Shown here one piece after another: positions 46,101 through 55,047 of a DNA stretch of 64,000 nt. Numbering within the stretch: position 1 is the first letter of the stretch; each line of letters opens with the position of its first letter. This stretch comes from Bin80 sp965261255 (GTDB lineage: Bacteria; Bacteroidota; Rhodothermia; Rhodothermales; Bin80): the NCBI GenBank assembly GCA_965261255.1, contig CBDHCQ010000004.1:1674001-1738000 (forward strand), given 5' to 3'. A program made the position numbers and the translations under genes. The notes beneath the pieces were generated by a model that saw only the letters and a list, made by a program, of their open reading frames with translations, did not search any database and was not told the origin of the DNA.

Positions 46101-47200
46101 CGGAATGGATCTTTGACGAGGTGCACCAGCAGTATACTATTGCCCTCGTATGCGCGCAACATGGAAAACCTGAACGAGAAACGATTTCTCTGAGAGGCCC
46201 CTTCACTTCCTTAGCCGACTTCAAGATTAACGAGACCAAGAAACCTGTAGCTTTCACCCATGCAGAAGTTCGTCAATGGAACGATACAGTCTCACTTCCC
46301 CTTTTGCCAAGAGCAGACTCGCCTCATGTGTTCGCTCAGCTTCGCAAGGCCCCGCGGCTGGATCTAAACATGGGGCCTCAGTGGAGGGCGCGTCCCGATA
46401 GAGAACTTGATGCTACTAATCAGAAGTACCTCATGGACGTGGATAATGAAGAATGCCCCGAGGGATTCTGGCCAGTCTATAAGGGAGTATCTTTCAATCT
46501 GTGGACACCGGATACAGGAATCTACTATGCTTGGGCTGATCCTGAGCCCACTTTGGATTTCATCCAGTCTAAACGCTGGAGGGCAAGAAATAATCGCCGG
46601 AGTGCGCACTCTGAATTTCCCGTGGAGTATCTGAGAAATCGCGAAACACTGCCCTGCTCCCAAGTACGTATAGCATTTAGGGATGTGACAAATAGGACAA
46701 ACCGAAGGACGGTCATCGCCTGCCTCGTCCCCCCAAACGTGTTCATGGCGCATATAAGTCCATATTTTCTTTGGCCCCATGGAGACGAAAAAGATCAGGC
46801 TTTTCTGCTCGGAGTTCTTTCTTCTCTCCCGCTTGACTGGTATGCACGACGCTTTGTTGAGACACATCTTACTTATTTTGTAATCAATCCATTCCCGATC
46901 CCCCGTCCCTCCCGTGAGAGCGTGCTGTGGCAGCGCGTCGTTGAGCTTGCGGGACGACTGGCTTGCCCGGATGAGCGTTTTGCTATATGGGCGGAAAAGG
47001 TAGGCGTGCCCTGCGGATTCCTGGAAAAAGCCGAAAAGGAAGATCGTATCCACGAACTTGATGCTGTCGTTGCTCACCTGTATGGACTCAGTGAATCACA
47101 GTTGATCCACATCTTTGAAACCTTTCATAAAGGTTGGGATTTTGAGTCACGACTGTCTAGCGTAATGCATCACTACCGGGCTTGGAAAACGAGACTATGA
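43148..47200 (+). CDS. Eco57I-type N6-adenine DNA methyltransferase
   Basis: 1350 residues. The gamma-class methylase core lies at about 590-870: motif I DIAMGSGHFLISAIDRVE, the next element IYGVDLNPLAVQLARLAVWIHTF, and catalytic motif IV NPPW in VILGNPPWEKVKVEQDAFW (about residue 850). A long N-terminal part (1-480, unknown helical and beta modules) and a C-terminal target-recognition part (about 950-1340, ending near ETHLTYFVINPFPIPRP) flank it. No nuclease motif is evident, so DNA cleavage presumably comes from another protein, most likely the PLD-helicase at 55048. It is like PglX/DrmMI-size methylases of BREX and DISARM, but other genes of those systems are absent. The stop overlaps the next start. 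Confidence 0.88.
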   Translation: MKGKNSFLSDLNERPWSPALGAQLRPVGLFIGKGPLAMEVAVASAAKRLSDGEIKRVWKARKGRRGSPLLLIILHSDRAYLCGAAGEKPPTYPDMDPGQAERLCRELLDQPDRHSALRLLAQALSSSKTNLPGLRNEGLLALHELEHGVPKRSDLQYARNKAQSALGLRGRDLLEALGFSIEPLDNLTSVLRSSNRKTALAVMLHEDESVENKEQRFNLLSPVSYAFRKADDEDLNWIIFTQGNRIRLYATDINVGVGRRGRTETYIECQPWLLFDEQLYYLWLLFSAEALMPAGSLNELLEGSTRFAGDLAKRLRERIYERVVPVLAQGITHARGIISPSVEELALTYEMALIVLFRLLFIAYAEDRDLLPYGNNDAYRRRSLKEKAQELANAIAKDTPIAEGSTHWRETVDLWQAIARGNVEWDVPAYGGALFQDDEVISHAGAELSKITLSNDCFETILRDLLVIQTPEGVPGPIDFRSLGVREFGTIYEGLLESGLAKADMDLVLKRQKNGDVVYVPAKEQETPVVAAGEAYLHNRSGARKTSGSYYTKSFAVEHLLDGSLEPALENHLERLDALDKTDAGEAFFDFRVADIAMGSGHFLISAIDRVEQQMADYLAKRPLPGVMNELAELRSIAMGRLSETNSSDPIEDSQLLRRLIARRCIYGVDLNPLAVQLARLAVWIHTFVPGLPLSFLDRTLIHGNALVGIGTVGEIRNVFEEISAPLFPIDAQKLLGKAVKPLQRLANSNDSSLADIENARVEQEDVRVALQGAKTLCDLLTALPLCDNSVIKAVLNEWDEFSDPFNMEDKRVQRASNSSSETLRPLSVVHFPIAFPEVFLRTRAGFDVILGNPPWEKVKVEQDAFWAQHFPGINAKPQHEKEAEMVRLRKARPDLVTLYERELDQTRQLRKVLVSGPYPGIGSGDPDLYKAFCWRFWRLSCRLGGYIGVVLPRSALAAKGSTHFRKAMFSEASRVDVATMTNRAEWIFDEVHQQYTIALVCAQHGKPERETISLRGPFTSLADFKINETKKPVAFTHAEVRQWNDTVSLPLLPRADSPHVFAQLRKAPRLDLNMGPQWRARPDRELDATNQKYLMDVDNEECPEGFWPVYKGVSFNLWTPDTGIYYAWADPEPTLDFIQSKRWRARNNRRSAHSEFPVEYLRNRETLPCSQVRIAFRDVTNRTNRRTVIACLVPPNVFMAHISPYFLWPHGDEKDQAFLLGVLSSLPLDWYARRFVETHLTYFVINPFPIPRPSRESVLWQRVVELAGRLACPDERFAIWAEKVGVPCGFLEKAEKEDRIHELDAVVAHLYGLSESQLIHIFETFHKGWDFESRLSSVMHHYRAWKTRL

Positions 47201-48345
47201 CCCCGCGCATCAACGTTAAGCCCGCCCTCCTGCAATGGGCCTGTGATCGTGCCCACGTGGATCCTGAAAAACTGCGCAAACGATTTTCAAAGTATGACGA
47301 TTGGGAAAACGGTACTCTGAAGCCGACGCTACGTCAGGTGGAGAATTTCGCGAAGTTCACACATGTTCCTGTCGGTACTCTTTTTATGTCAGAACCAATG
47401 CACGAAGAGATACCGATAAATGATTTCCGCACAGTGGGAGATCGGAAAATTTCAAAGCCCAGTGCAAATCTATTAGACATTATCTACCTCTGTCTGCAAC
47501 GTCAGGACTGGTATAATACTTTCGCTATGTATGAGGGCATAGAATTTCTTCTCTTTGTCGGATCAGCTACGGTAACAAGTGATATTAAAGCCACGGCAAG
47601 GGAGATTCAAACCGCTTTAAGGTTTGGTGAAGAAGAGCGTAAGAATTTACCAGGCTGGGCGCACGCACTGCGCTACTTCGTTAACCAAGCCGACGATTTG
47701 GGCATCCTTGTTATGATCAGTGGTGTTGTCGGGAATAACCCACACCGAAAACTTGATCCACAAGAGTTTCGAGGTTTTGCCTTGGCAGATGACCTTGCAC
47801 CACTAATATTCATTAATGGTGCAGACTCCAAGGCTGCACAAATATTCACACTGGCGCACGAACTGGCACATATCTGGCTGGGCGAATCTAGCTTGTCCAA
47901 TGTAACTCCCGATTCATTCCCCTCACACGAAACCGAGCGTTGGTGCAATCAAGTGGCGGCTGAACTTCTTATTCCTGCGGCATCGCTGCGTGAAAAATTC
48001 AGGGCGGAAAGTGACCTGGCTGATGAACTTCAGCGATTGGCGCGTTACTATAAGGTCAGCACTCTTGTCGTGCTTCGCCGCTTATTTGATATTGGAGCAC
48101 TACAGCACAACGAATTTATGGAGCAATATCGCCGCGAGTTAGATCAGATCAAGCCAAGTCTAGGAAGTGGAGGCGGTAATTTCCATGCAACGCTTAGGAC
48201 TCGCGTTGGGCGACGATTTGGTTCTGCACTGGTAGCCAGTACGCTTTCCGGCCAGACATTATTTACGGATGCGTTTCGTTATCTGGGGATTAAAAAGGAA
48301 TCTACCCTCAGAACATTTGCGGAAAGACTTAGAGTGGGGAATTAA
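47197..48345 (+). CDS. HTH/ImmA-IrrE metallopeptidase-like protein, copy 2
   Basis: 382 residues from the ATG at 47197, which overlaps the methylase stop in ATGA, so it is translationally coupled. Same layout as copy 1: N-terminal helix-turn-helix (INVKPALLQWACDRAHVDPEKLRKRF...GTLFM), C-terminal ImmA/IrrE domain with HELAH in IFTLAHELAHIWLGESSLS and WCNQVAAELLIP. It is the intact operon partner of the methylase and probably regulates the locus or the toxicity of its neighbours. Both copies keep their active-site residues, suggesting both are under selection or the duplication is recent. Confidence 0.86.
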   Translation: MTPRINVKPALLQWACDRAHVDPEKLRKRFSKYDDWENGTLKPTLRQVENFAKFTHVPVGTLFMSEPMHEEIPINDFRTVGDRKISKPSANLLDIIYLCLQRQDWYNTFAMYEGIEFLLFVGSATVTSDIKATAREIQTALRFGEEERKNLPGWAHALRYFVNQADDLGILVMISGVVGNNPHRKLDPQEFRGFALADDLAPLIFINGADSKAAQIFTLAHELAHIWLGESSLSNVTPDSFPSHETERWCNQVAAELLIPAASLREKFRAESDLADELQRLARYYKVSTLVVLRRLFDIGALQHNEFMEQYRRELDQIKPSLGSGGGNFHATLRTRVGRRFGSALVASTLSGQTLFTDAFRYLGIKKESTLRTFAERLRVGN

Positions 48346-48831
48346 GTGATGTCCTATTGGATACGAATGTCTTCCTCAGTGCTGAATACTTCCACTGTTG
48401 CTTTGATATTCATCTCGACTTTTTGGGAGTGCTTGATTCATGCAACTAGAAAAGAGCCAATTTTCAGGATTGAGGATGTCTCTGAAACACCTGTCAGCAG
48501 AGATGTGAAATGACAATGTGCGACTATTTTTTCATTTTACCTCCAGAATGCTCTACAAGGTGGCAGCTTCAAATTGATTGAACACCGCGAAAGTTATAGT
48601 ATTAGCTTGCTTCAAGTGTGCCTAGATTACGACCCGAAGAGCTATAATATCGTTGCCGCTAGAGTAGTGTGTATAATCCCCAGCTACGTGTTTACTCCAA
48701 TGTACATTTCTTCAAAGGTTGGTCACTGAATCCCCCTGTACCTCTAACCTTCAACTTTATCAGTCACTCCAAAATTGAACTCAGTAAAGCATCGTGTATT
48801 AGGTATAGGGACTCCCCAACATAGATTCTGA
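48346..48831. other. Intergenic region before the STAND gene
   Basis: About 485 bases, AT-rich, without a recognised gene. Its first 70 bases repeat the sequence after HTH/ImmA copy 1. The STAND gene is therefore not tightly coupled to the methylase operon and presumably has its own promoter here. Confidence 0.5.
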
Positions 48832-51800
48832 ATGTCGAACGAGTTAATCAAAAACTATAAACGTAGCCACGGTCGCCGAATTGGTGATAGTTACGAAAAG
48901 CTCCTCCTTGCATACTGGTGCCTAAGGATGACAATAGAGCGAGAAATACTCTGGGTGAGGCATGAAGTACGCGAGCTAGAGCCAGCTGATGATATTATTG
49001 TAGAATATGACACAAGAATTGAGTGCTATCAGGCAAAGCATTCGGCCAATCCTCATTCGCTCATTTTCCTCAGCGAATTGACTGAACCCGCGAAAGAGGG
49101 TAAACTACCATTACTTGGTCGCCTCTCAAAAGTATGGGAAGGATTATGGTCTGGAGAAAAGTCAGTGGAGCTTCATATTTATACTAATCGAGCAGCGGGG
49201 CCAGATCTTGGAAGTATATTAGATGGCGATCAAATTGAAGAGAAGGTTCTCAATCGAAAAAAGAAAAAAACCCTGTACAAGCAATTGGTGGAGGCAGTAT
49301 CGGTAAGCTCCGCGGAGTACATATCGGATTTCCTTCAAAGCCTACGGTTTGACCTTCGAAAACCAAACGTAGATGAACTTGAGAATGAAATTAAAAAGGT
49401 TTGGCTTAAGGAGCGTCTTGGCTTGGAACCAGAAAATGCATATAAGCTCCTATTGCAGCATACTAATCGATGGTTTCTAGGATCTGAGTCGCGCCCGATT
49501 AAACGTGAGGAAGTACTTGAAGCGTTGCAAGTTGATCAAACCTCGCTTCTGCAAAACTTCCCAGTAAACTGGAACACTCTTGTTTCACGACCAAATTTTG
49601 AAAGAAGAGTAATCAACGCATTGAATGAGACGAAGCAAGGATACATGGCGCTCGTCGGACCACCTGGAAGTGGTAAATCAACATTCATTACCCAATTGAT
49701 TCAAAACATTCGCCAAAAACGAATAAGAATTATTCGATACTACTGCTTTACGAGTGGGAGCGACGTAAACTACTCATCGCGGTTGAACCGTAACGAGTTC
49801 CTAAAGTCTCTGATAGAACAGCTCCTCAGGGAGTGTGGCGACTTGCTATCAGAAAGAGGTAAACGATATGATTATTCGCCGATAAGGCTCGCTAATCTCC
49901 TAACTTATGTCGGGAAGACTCTCAAGGGTCGGGGCGAATACTTGGTGTTTATAGTAGATGGAATTGACCACCTTATTAGAAACAATCCTCACGCTTCAGA
50001 GGATATCCTGAAAATTTTCCCTCGCGAGCTCCCAGACGGCGTTATATGTCTTTTTGGATGCCAAGGGCTTCAATATCTTCCCGCCTTTATAAGGCGTGAG
50101 TGTGAGAGCGAAAGAACATTTAGTCTGCCTCTTTTCACTCGATCGCAAACTCGCTACTATCTGTCAAGATATCCAAACAATCCATCTCCGCTCCGCTTAG
50201 TGGATGTGCTAGGGCCGATACATAGTAAGTGCAAGGGCTTACCATTGTATCTACGATATATGGCGGAGAGATTGGGCATGAGCAACTGCCGAACGCCCAA
50301 GCAATTAGTTGATCAATTTCCAGAGTACGACGGACATATTAAACTTTACTATGCGACTTTATGGGATGAGTTTGGTGATGATAGTATCATAAAGCAACTT
50401 TGTGGATTGGTCGCGCAGCTTCGATTTTCTGTAAAGAAAGTGGATTTGATTGAAATGGCCGATGTCGATGGAAGCTTTGAAGGAGCACGACTCTTGTCTA
50501 GAATAGAACATTTGCTCCTGATTGAGACCGATGAATATTCACTCTTCCACGAAAGCTTCCGGATTTTCGTTTTGGAGGAACTACACCCGGAAATGAAAAA
50601 TGACCTTGACAGTCGAATTCTACGGTACTTAAAGGGTCGGATCTACAGTGAGGCATGGTTTCAGCATGCACATGAGTATGCCGAGAAATGTAAGGATAAT
50701 AGATATTTAACGGAGAACTTCGGGTGGGCTTATGTAGAAAAGGCTATTTCAAAGGGACGAGATCCAGAAGAAATAGTCAAAGTCCTGCAGACAGCTGTAG
50801 TAGCGGCAATAAGGGAGCGAGATTTTGTTACAGTTGCCGAGCTATCATTGCTGGCAGCACACACCAACAACCGGCTAGACTACCATTTGGACAGGACTGA
50901 CTTACTACGAGCGATGGCCGTTTTGGGTGATTCTAAGACAGTTATCGGTGGAATTACTAGTGGTGGAAAGGACTTAAAACTAACCAGTCAAAATGCTAGA
51001 CTGTTGATTTGGATAGCAGATTGTGGAGGCTTAGAGCGATGGCGGAGCATCGCGGACAACTTTATTGATCGTTTGGATTTGTCGGAAGTCGATCCAGATT
51101 TATCTGATGCAGCGACTGAGTTGGTTGCCATTTATAGACCTCAAGCTATTGACGTGTTGGTAAATTTGATTCAAACACTGCTTGTAGATACGAGAAGTTT
51201 AAGATTGAGAACAGTGTTGCGTCGCCTGAACGATAAAGGAGAGTTTGGGACAATTCGAGCACTCAAGAGGTGGTTGCAGTCTTTGGAAGAATGGACTGAG
51301 TTGAGTAAGGTCTGGTATTTCTGGATTGCAAAGAATGAGTACAGGGTTCGGAGGAATACTTGCATACATCACATCATAAAGGCAGGACGCGCTACACGGG
51401 ATCCGTCTCAAAACGTATTGCTAAGCGAGATGGTTTGGGAATTAAATGGTGATCGACAGCTTGCGGCTTCTCTACTGGAAGGGTTGAAATTGAACAAGAA
51501 GGGAATCGTCTCCCTGAATGATTTAGTAGGCGGATTGGATTTCGGTGCAATAAGAGCGTATGTTCGGATGCTTATGCGTCTTGGGCGGGAGCAAGAAGTT
51601 GAAGTTTTGGAGGAATACACGAATACCGAGGCTACAATACAGGCATTATATGTTCGGACAAATATCAAGATAATCAGTGCCCCAGAAGCTGATGGAGATG
51701 CATTCAGGGATGCCCTGATTCAACTCGTTTCTGAACAAAAAGAATCTGTTAAGGATAGCCTGGATGTTCGAATGGCAATACAGCACGACTTACCAGAATT

Positions 51801-54800
51801 GTTGCATTACGTATTCTCCAAGTTCAATTCAAGCGGTGGAAATGTGAGGCGGCTTGCAGATGAACTCAGAGATAAATACATCGGGAGCAGTATTCAGATT
51901 AGTAATTCTGTGCTGCTGAAAGCACTAATTCGTGTGAACTGTGCAAATGGAGAATTGAAGTCATTATTGGAGTATGAATACAAAATAATAATTGATAATA
52001 CTTTGGAAACTCAAACGCGCACTAGTGAATTGTTGGAACTTACTGAACTTGCAGCGAAATCAGGGTATCGCGGACTAGCAAGAAAATGGCTTCAGAAGGC
52101 TATTGGTGCGTCACGGGGATATGGTTATCGGAAGGATACAACGTTAAGACAACTTGTAGGTGCATTGGAGATCGTCATCAAGCGAGGAATATCTGATTCA
52201 CCTTCCCGGATCGCGCAAATAGCTGACTGGAATTTGTTAGTTGCAAAGTTTACAGACGGAAAATCAACCAAGTGGTTTCCTCATGCCCTGTACGACGTTG
52301 TTCTGAATTTCAACCGCGATCTTGCACTACAGCTACTCGTGGCTTACAAAGAAAATTTGCCAGCATGGCAGTTCCATTATGCATTAGAAAGATTTATTGC
52401 TACTTGGGAGGAAGGGGCTGCAGAGATCGCGTATCTCTGTACTGAATTAATTAGTGAACATACATGGGAAGATCCCTACGCAAGTAAATTCGAGGCCAGA
52501 ATATCTTTGCTGGAGAGTGTAGCAAACATAGATCCAGGAAACGCTGATTGGACCACAGAGCAGATTCGGAATTTTATACTGACAGAAGTGCCCCCAGATA
52601 TACGCGGCCCATTTATTGAGAGATTCAATATGGTTGCAGAGAAATCCAAACTGCATCAAATTGAAGATGCATCAGTCTATACAAGGGCGGATGTAGAGAC
52701 TTCTGGGTTTACATCGGATTCTACATTTGTGATCGGTGATAAGGAAGTTACGAGGGGAGAATTGCCGGAGCATCTGTCACAGTCAGTTGAAGTTTTTGCT
52801 CGCTGCATCCGTTCTCTTGAGGCAGAGAACGGGATCTTTAGGTGTAGGGAAGAAATCTCTGATGCCATAGTGAGATTAATAAGGAAAGCGAGGGGAAAAC
52901 CTGAGGTGAGAGAGCTATATGAAATCGTTAAAACGAACGAAGATATTGAGTCAACAAGTAGGTTAATGATTGCACAGGCACTTTTGGATCGGGGTGACAT
53001 TAGTAGAGCAAAGAGCCTGTGCGAGAATGTCTTCCACGACGATAATAAGTACGATATATGGAACCCTAATGTAGAATCAATTGAATTTCTAGCACGTCTT
53101 GATCCAGAATATGCAATTGAAGCACTATTGTCATTTGCGGAGCAGCGTATCCAAGAACATGTCTGGATAGGGTATGGAACATTCCTAGTATTTATTAGGG
53201 CTTTAGATCGGCTGGGAGACGAATATACTGAGACACTCCATGAGTTGTATTTGTCATATAGTCACTTTATTGAATACCAATTCGAAAGTCTAGAAACTGA
53301 TGCTCCAAGCCCGTATCAATGGATTAGAAAAAAAACACAAAGCAGGGCAGAATTCGAGAATACTGCCCTGAAGTTCGTTGCAAAGGAGTGGGAAACCCCA
53401 GTATTACATCGACGTGAGTCACTTATGAACCTAATACACAAGGTGGCTCTACGTCAACCAAGGTTGATGATACCTTGGCTCATAAGTCTTCTGGAGAATT
53501 ATAACCATTCAGTCTCAGAGCAGGCTGCCGTTGTTTTGCATTCAATTGCGTTGAGGCAACCTAAGCTGTTGGGTGATCACTGTTATGAACTAATGTCTCA
53601 AGTAGAAAATTCTCACTTTACGCAGGTAACTCATATTATAGGATGCTTAGAAAATTTAGAAACGGCAACTGAAGTAGAAGAATTGATACAGCAAACACTG
53701 AGGCGTACCAGGCCAATAATTGGGAAAGATCCGGTGGTTATTTCTGATAACAGCTTACAACCATCACCGATGTTCAGAGAACGGGCTTGGAAGAGGACGA
53801 TGGATACAATACAAGAGGCCGTCAAAAACGCTGCAATAACATTAGACATGAAGTTAAATGAAATACAATGGCGAATTGAGCGCGCAATGTATGATATAGG
53901 CTACGATGAAGAGTGCTCAAATGAAGAGTGGTGGTCACGCCGGGATAAGTTTAGTAATCGTGGATTATCTGATACGTGGATTCCGTTTGAGTCATACGAT
54001 TCCCATTTTGTGTGGCATGCATTAAACGCAGTCGTTGAAAAAAGAGTGCGAGAATCATCAGTGGATGTGAAGCCAATGACATGTACAATGGGGTTGTATG
54101 ATCCAGTATTGCCAATTGTCCCCGCGAGTCAAAAGCCTGAAGATCTAAGTGTTCCGTACGTTGATAAACCCCATTTGAGCACTGTCCCGAATAGCGTTAA
54201 AACTTGGCTAAAGTTTCAAGACGAGCCGGCTATCACGAGGACTATACTCGAAAAGGATTGGGTGAATATATTTGACGACTACAAGTTAAATGCTGGTTGT
54301 GCTTCTGAAGTATGTACGACGTGTTCATTTCTCGCTTCCGAGGCATTATGTGATGCAATCTTAAACGAGCGTTACTCTCCCGAACCGTATACGGGTGTAT
54401 TACAAATTGGACATGAGCCTCCCTACTTCATGATAACAAGACTCGCAGCCAAAGAACTGCTAAATGAGGGGTATGGTGAAATTGATATTGTTCCAACACA
54501 TCTTGTACCGTTAATTGCAGCTCATCATGGTTGGAATTTACAATTATGGAAATATACCCTCACGAGTTTAGCTGGACGATGGATCCGACAATACGACTTA
54601 AAATGGGGAAATGCCGAAAGTCTAGATTTGTGTGGGAATGGACGCACGGTTCAGCGTTTTGTTGAATGGAGGGACGGAGCCGAGGCTAAAATGTACTCTT
54701 ACCGCCCCGCAGGCAGGGGCACACGCCTAAGTGTTAGAACTGATTTTTTGGAAACAATAATGGCGACTTACAAATTGAGACTCATAACTGTCAGTGATCG

Positions 54801-54882
54801 GTTGCGCCAATTAAGCTCTCCTAGGAATCTTTCATCGGAACTGACAAGGAAAGAGGAGAAGGTAACGGTGCGGGTTGCATAA
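48832..54882 (+). CDS. Giant nuclease-STAND NTPase (Avs-like)
   Basis: 2016 residues. The N-terminus (1-200) has the pattern of Cap4/DUF4297-type nucleases: RRIGDSYEKLLLAYWCLRM, then Asp53-Asp54 in ELEPADDIIVEYD and E-x-x-Q-x-K-H at 64-70 (IECYQAKHS). A STAND/NACHT-like ATPase follows, Walker A GPPGSGKST at about 276-284 and Walker B YLVFIVDGIDHL near 366-377, FGCQGLQYLP later. The rest (about 560-2000) is a long helical-repeat sensor. This is the architecture of antiviral Avs proteins, which sense phage proteins and then degrade DNA; orthology to a named Avs is not shown. The gene is richer in A+T than its neighbours and lies between the methylase and the helicase, suggesting separate acquisition. 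The C-terminal 300 residues contain several Cys and are unassigned. Confidence 0.75.
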   Translation: MSNELIKNYKRSHGRRIGDSYEKLLLAYWCLRMTIEREILWVRHEVRELEPADDIIVEYDTRIECYQAKHSANPHSLIFLSELTEPAKEGKLPLLGRLSKVWEGLWSGEKSVELHIYTNRAAGPDLGSILDGDQIEEKVLNRKKKKTLYKQLVEAVSVSSAEYISDFLQSLRFDLRKPNVDELENEIKKVWLKERLGLEPENAYKLLLQHTNRWFLGSESRPIKREEVLEALQVDQTSLLQNFPVNWNTLVSRPNFERRVINALNETKQGYMALVGPPGSGKSTFITQLIQNIRQKRIRIIRYYCFTSGSDVNYSSRLNRNEFLKSLIEQLLRECGDLLSERGKRYDYSPIRLANLLTYVGKTLKGRGEYLVFIVDGIDHLIRNNPHASEDILKIFPRELPDGVICLFGCQGLQYLPAFIRRECESERTFSLPLFTRSQTRYYLSRYPNNPSPLRLVDVLGPIHSKCKGLPLYLRYMAERLGMSNCRTPKQLVDQFPEYDGHIKLYYATLWDEFGDDSIIKQLCGLVAQLRFSVKKVDLIEMADVDGSFEGARLLSRIEHLLLIETDEYSLFHESFRIFVLEELHPEMKNDLDSRILRYLKGRIYSEAWFQHAHEYAEKCKDNRYLTENFGWAYVEKAISKGRDPEEIVKVLQTAVVAAIRERDFVTVAELSLLAAHTNNRLDYHLDRTDLLRAMAVLGDSKTVIGGITSGGKDLKLTSQNARLLIWIADCGGLERWRSIADNFIDRLDLSEVDPDLSDAATELVAIYRPQAIDVLVNLIQTLLVDTRSLRLRTVLRRLNDKGEFGTIRALKRWLQSLEEWTELSKVWYFWIAKNEYRVRRNTCIHHIIKAGRATRDPSQNVLLSEMVWELNGDRQLAASLLEGLKLNKKGIVSLNDLVGGLDFGAIRAYVRMLMRLGREQEVEVLEEYTNTEATIQALYVRTNIKIISAPEADGDAFRDALIQLVSEQKESVKDSLDVRMAIQHDLPELLHYVFSKFNSSGGNVRRLADELRDKYIGSSIQISNSVLLKALIRVNCANGELKSLLEYEYKIIIDNTLETQTRTSELLELTELAAKSGYRGLARKWLQKAIGASRGYGYRKDTTLRQLVGALEIVIKRGISDSPSRIAQIADWNLLVAKFTDGKSTKWFPHALYDVVLNFNRDLALQLLVAYKENLPAWQFHYALERFIATWEEGAAEIAYLCTELISEHTWEDPYASKFEARISLLESVANIDPGNADWTTEQIRNFILTEVPPDIRGPFIERFNMVAEKSKLHQIEDASVYTRADVETSGFTSDSTFVIGDKEVTRGELPEHLSQSVEVFARCIRSLEAENGIFRCREEISDAIVRLIRKARGKPEVRELYEIVKTNEDIESTSRLMIAQALLDRGDISRAKSLCENVFHDDNKYDIWNPNVESIEFLARLDPEYAIEALLSFAEQRIQEHVWIGYGTFLVFIRALDRLGDEYTETLHELYLSYSHFIEYQFESLETDAPSPYQWIRKKTQSRAEFENTALKFVAKEWETPVLHRRESLMNLIHKVALRQPRLMIPWLISLLENYNHSVSEQAAVVLHSIALRQPKLLGDHCYELMSQVENSHFTQVTHIIGCLENLETATEVEELIQQTLRRTRPIIGKDPVVISDNSLQPSPMFRERAWKRTMDTIQEAVKNAAITLDMKLNEIQWRIERAMYDIGYDEECSNEEWWSRRDKFSNRGLSDTWIPFESYDSHFVWHALNAVVEKRVRESSVDVKPMTCTMGLYDPVLPIVPASQKPEDLSVPYVDKPHLSTVPNSVKTWLKFQDEPAITRTILEKDWVNIFDDYKLNAGCASEVCTTCSFLASEALCDAILNERYSPEPYTGVLQIGHEPPYFMITRLAAKELLNEGYGEIDIVPTHLVPLIAAHHGWNLQLWKYTLTSLAGRWIRQYDLKWGNAESLDLCGNGRTVQRFVEWRDGAEAKMYSYRPAGRGTRLSVRTDFLETIMATYKLRLITVSDRLRQLSSPRNLSSELTRKEEKVTVRVA

Positions 54883-54914
54883 GTTAATGAAAACTTGTTG
54901 AGGTTTGATGATAG

Positions 54915-54978
54915 CGAAAAATGGAGGGCATAGAGCGTACACCATTTTTTGTTATGCCTCAAATGTGGCAGACATTTG
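54915..54978. promoter_or_regulatory. Hairpins between STAND and PLD-helicase genes
   Basis: Two inverted repeats: AAAAATGG at about 54917-54924 with CCATTTTTT at about 54942-54950, and the perfect CAAATGT/ACATTTG pair around GGCAG at 54960-54978. The first resembles a weak bidirectional terminator because of its A/T tails. The second may be an operator. Either could isolate the helicase gene from the STAND gene. Confidence 0.4.
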
Positions 54979-55047
54979 AGAATCAATGCTTAACACCTTC
55001 TAGCTTGCTGCACTAGGAGAACGCCCGGTTCGTGTGGAGACCCGAGA

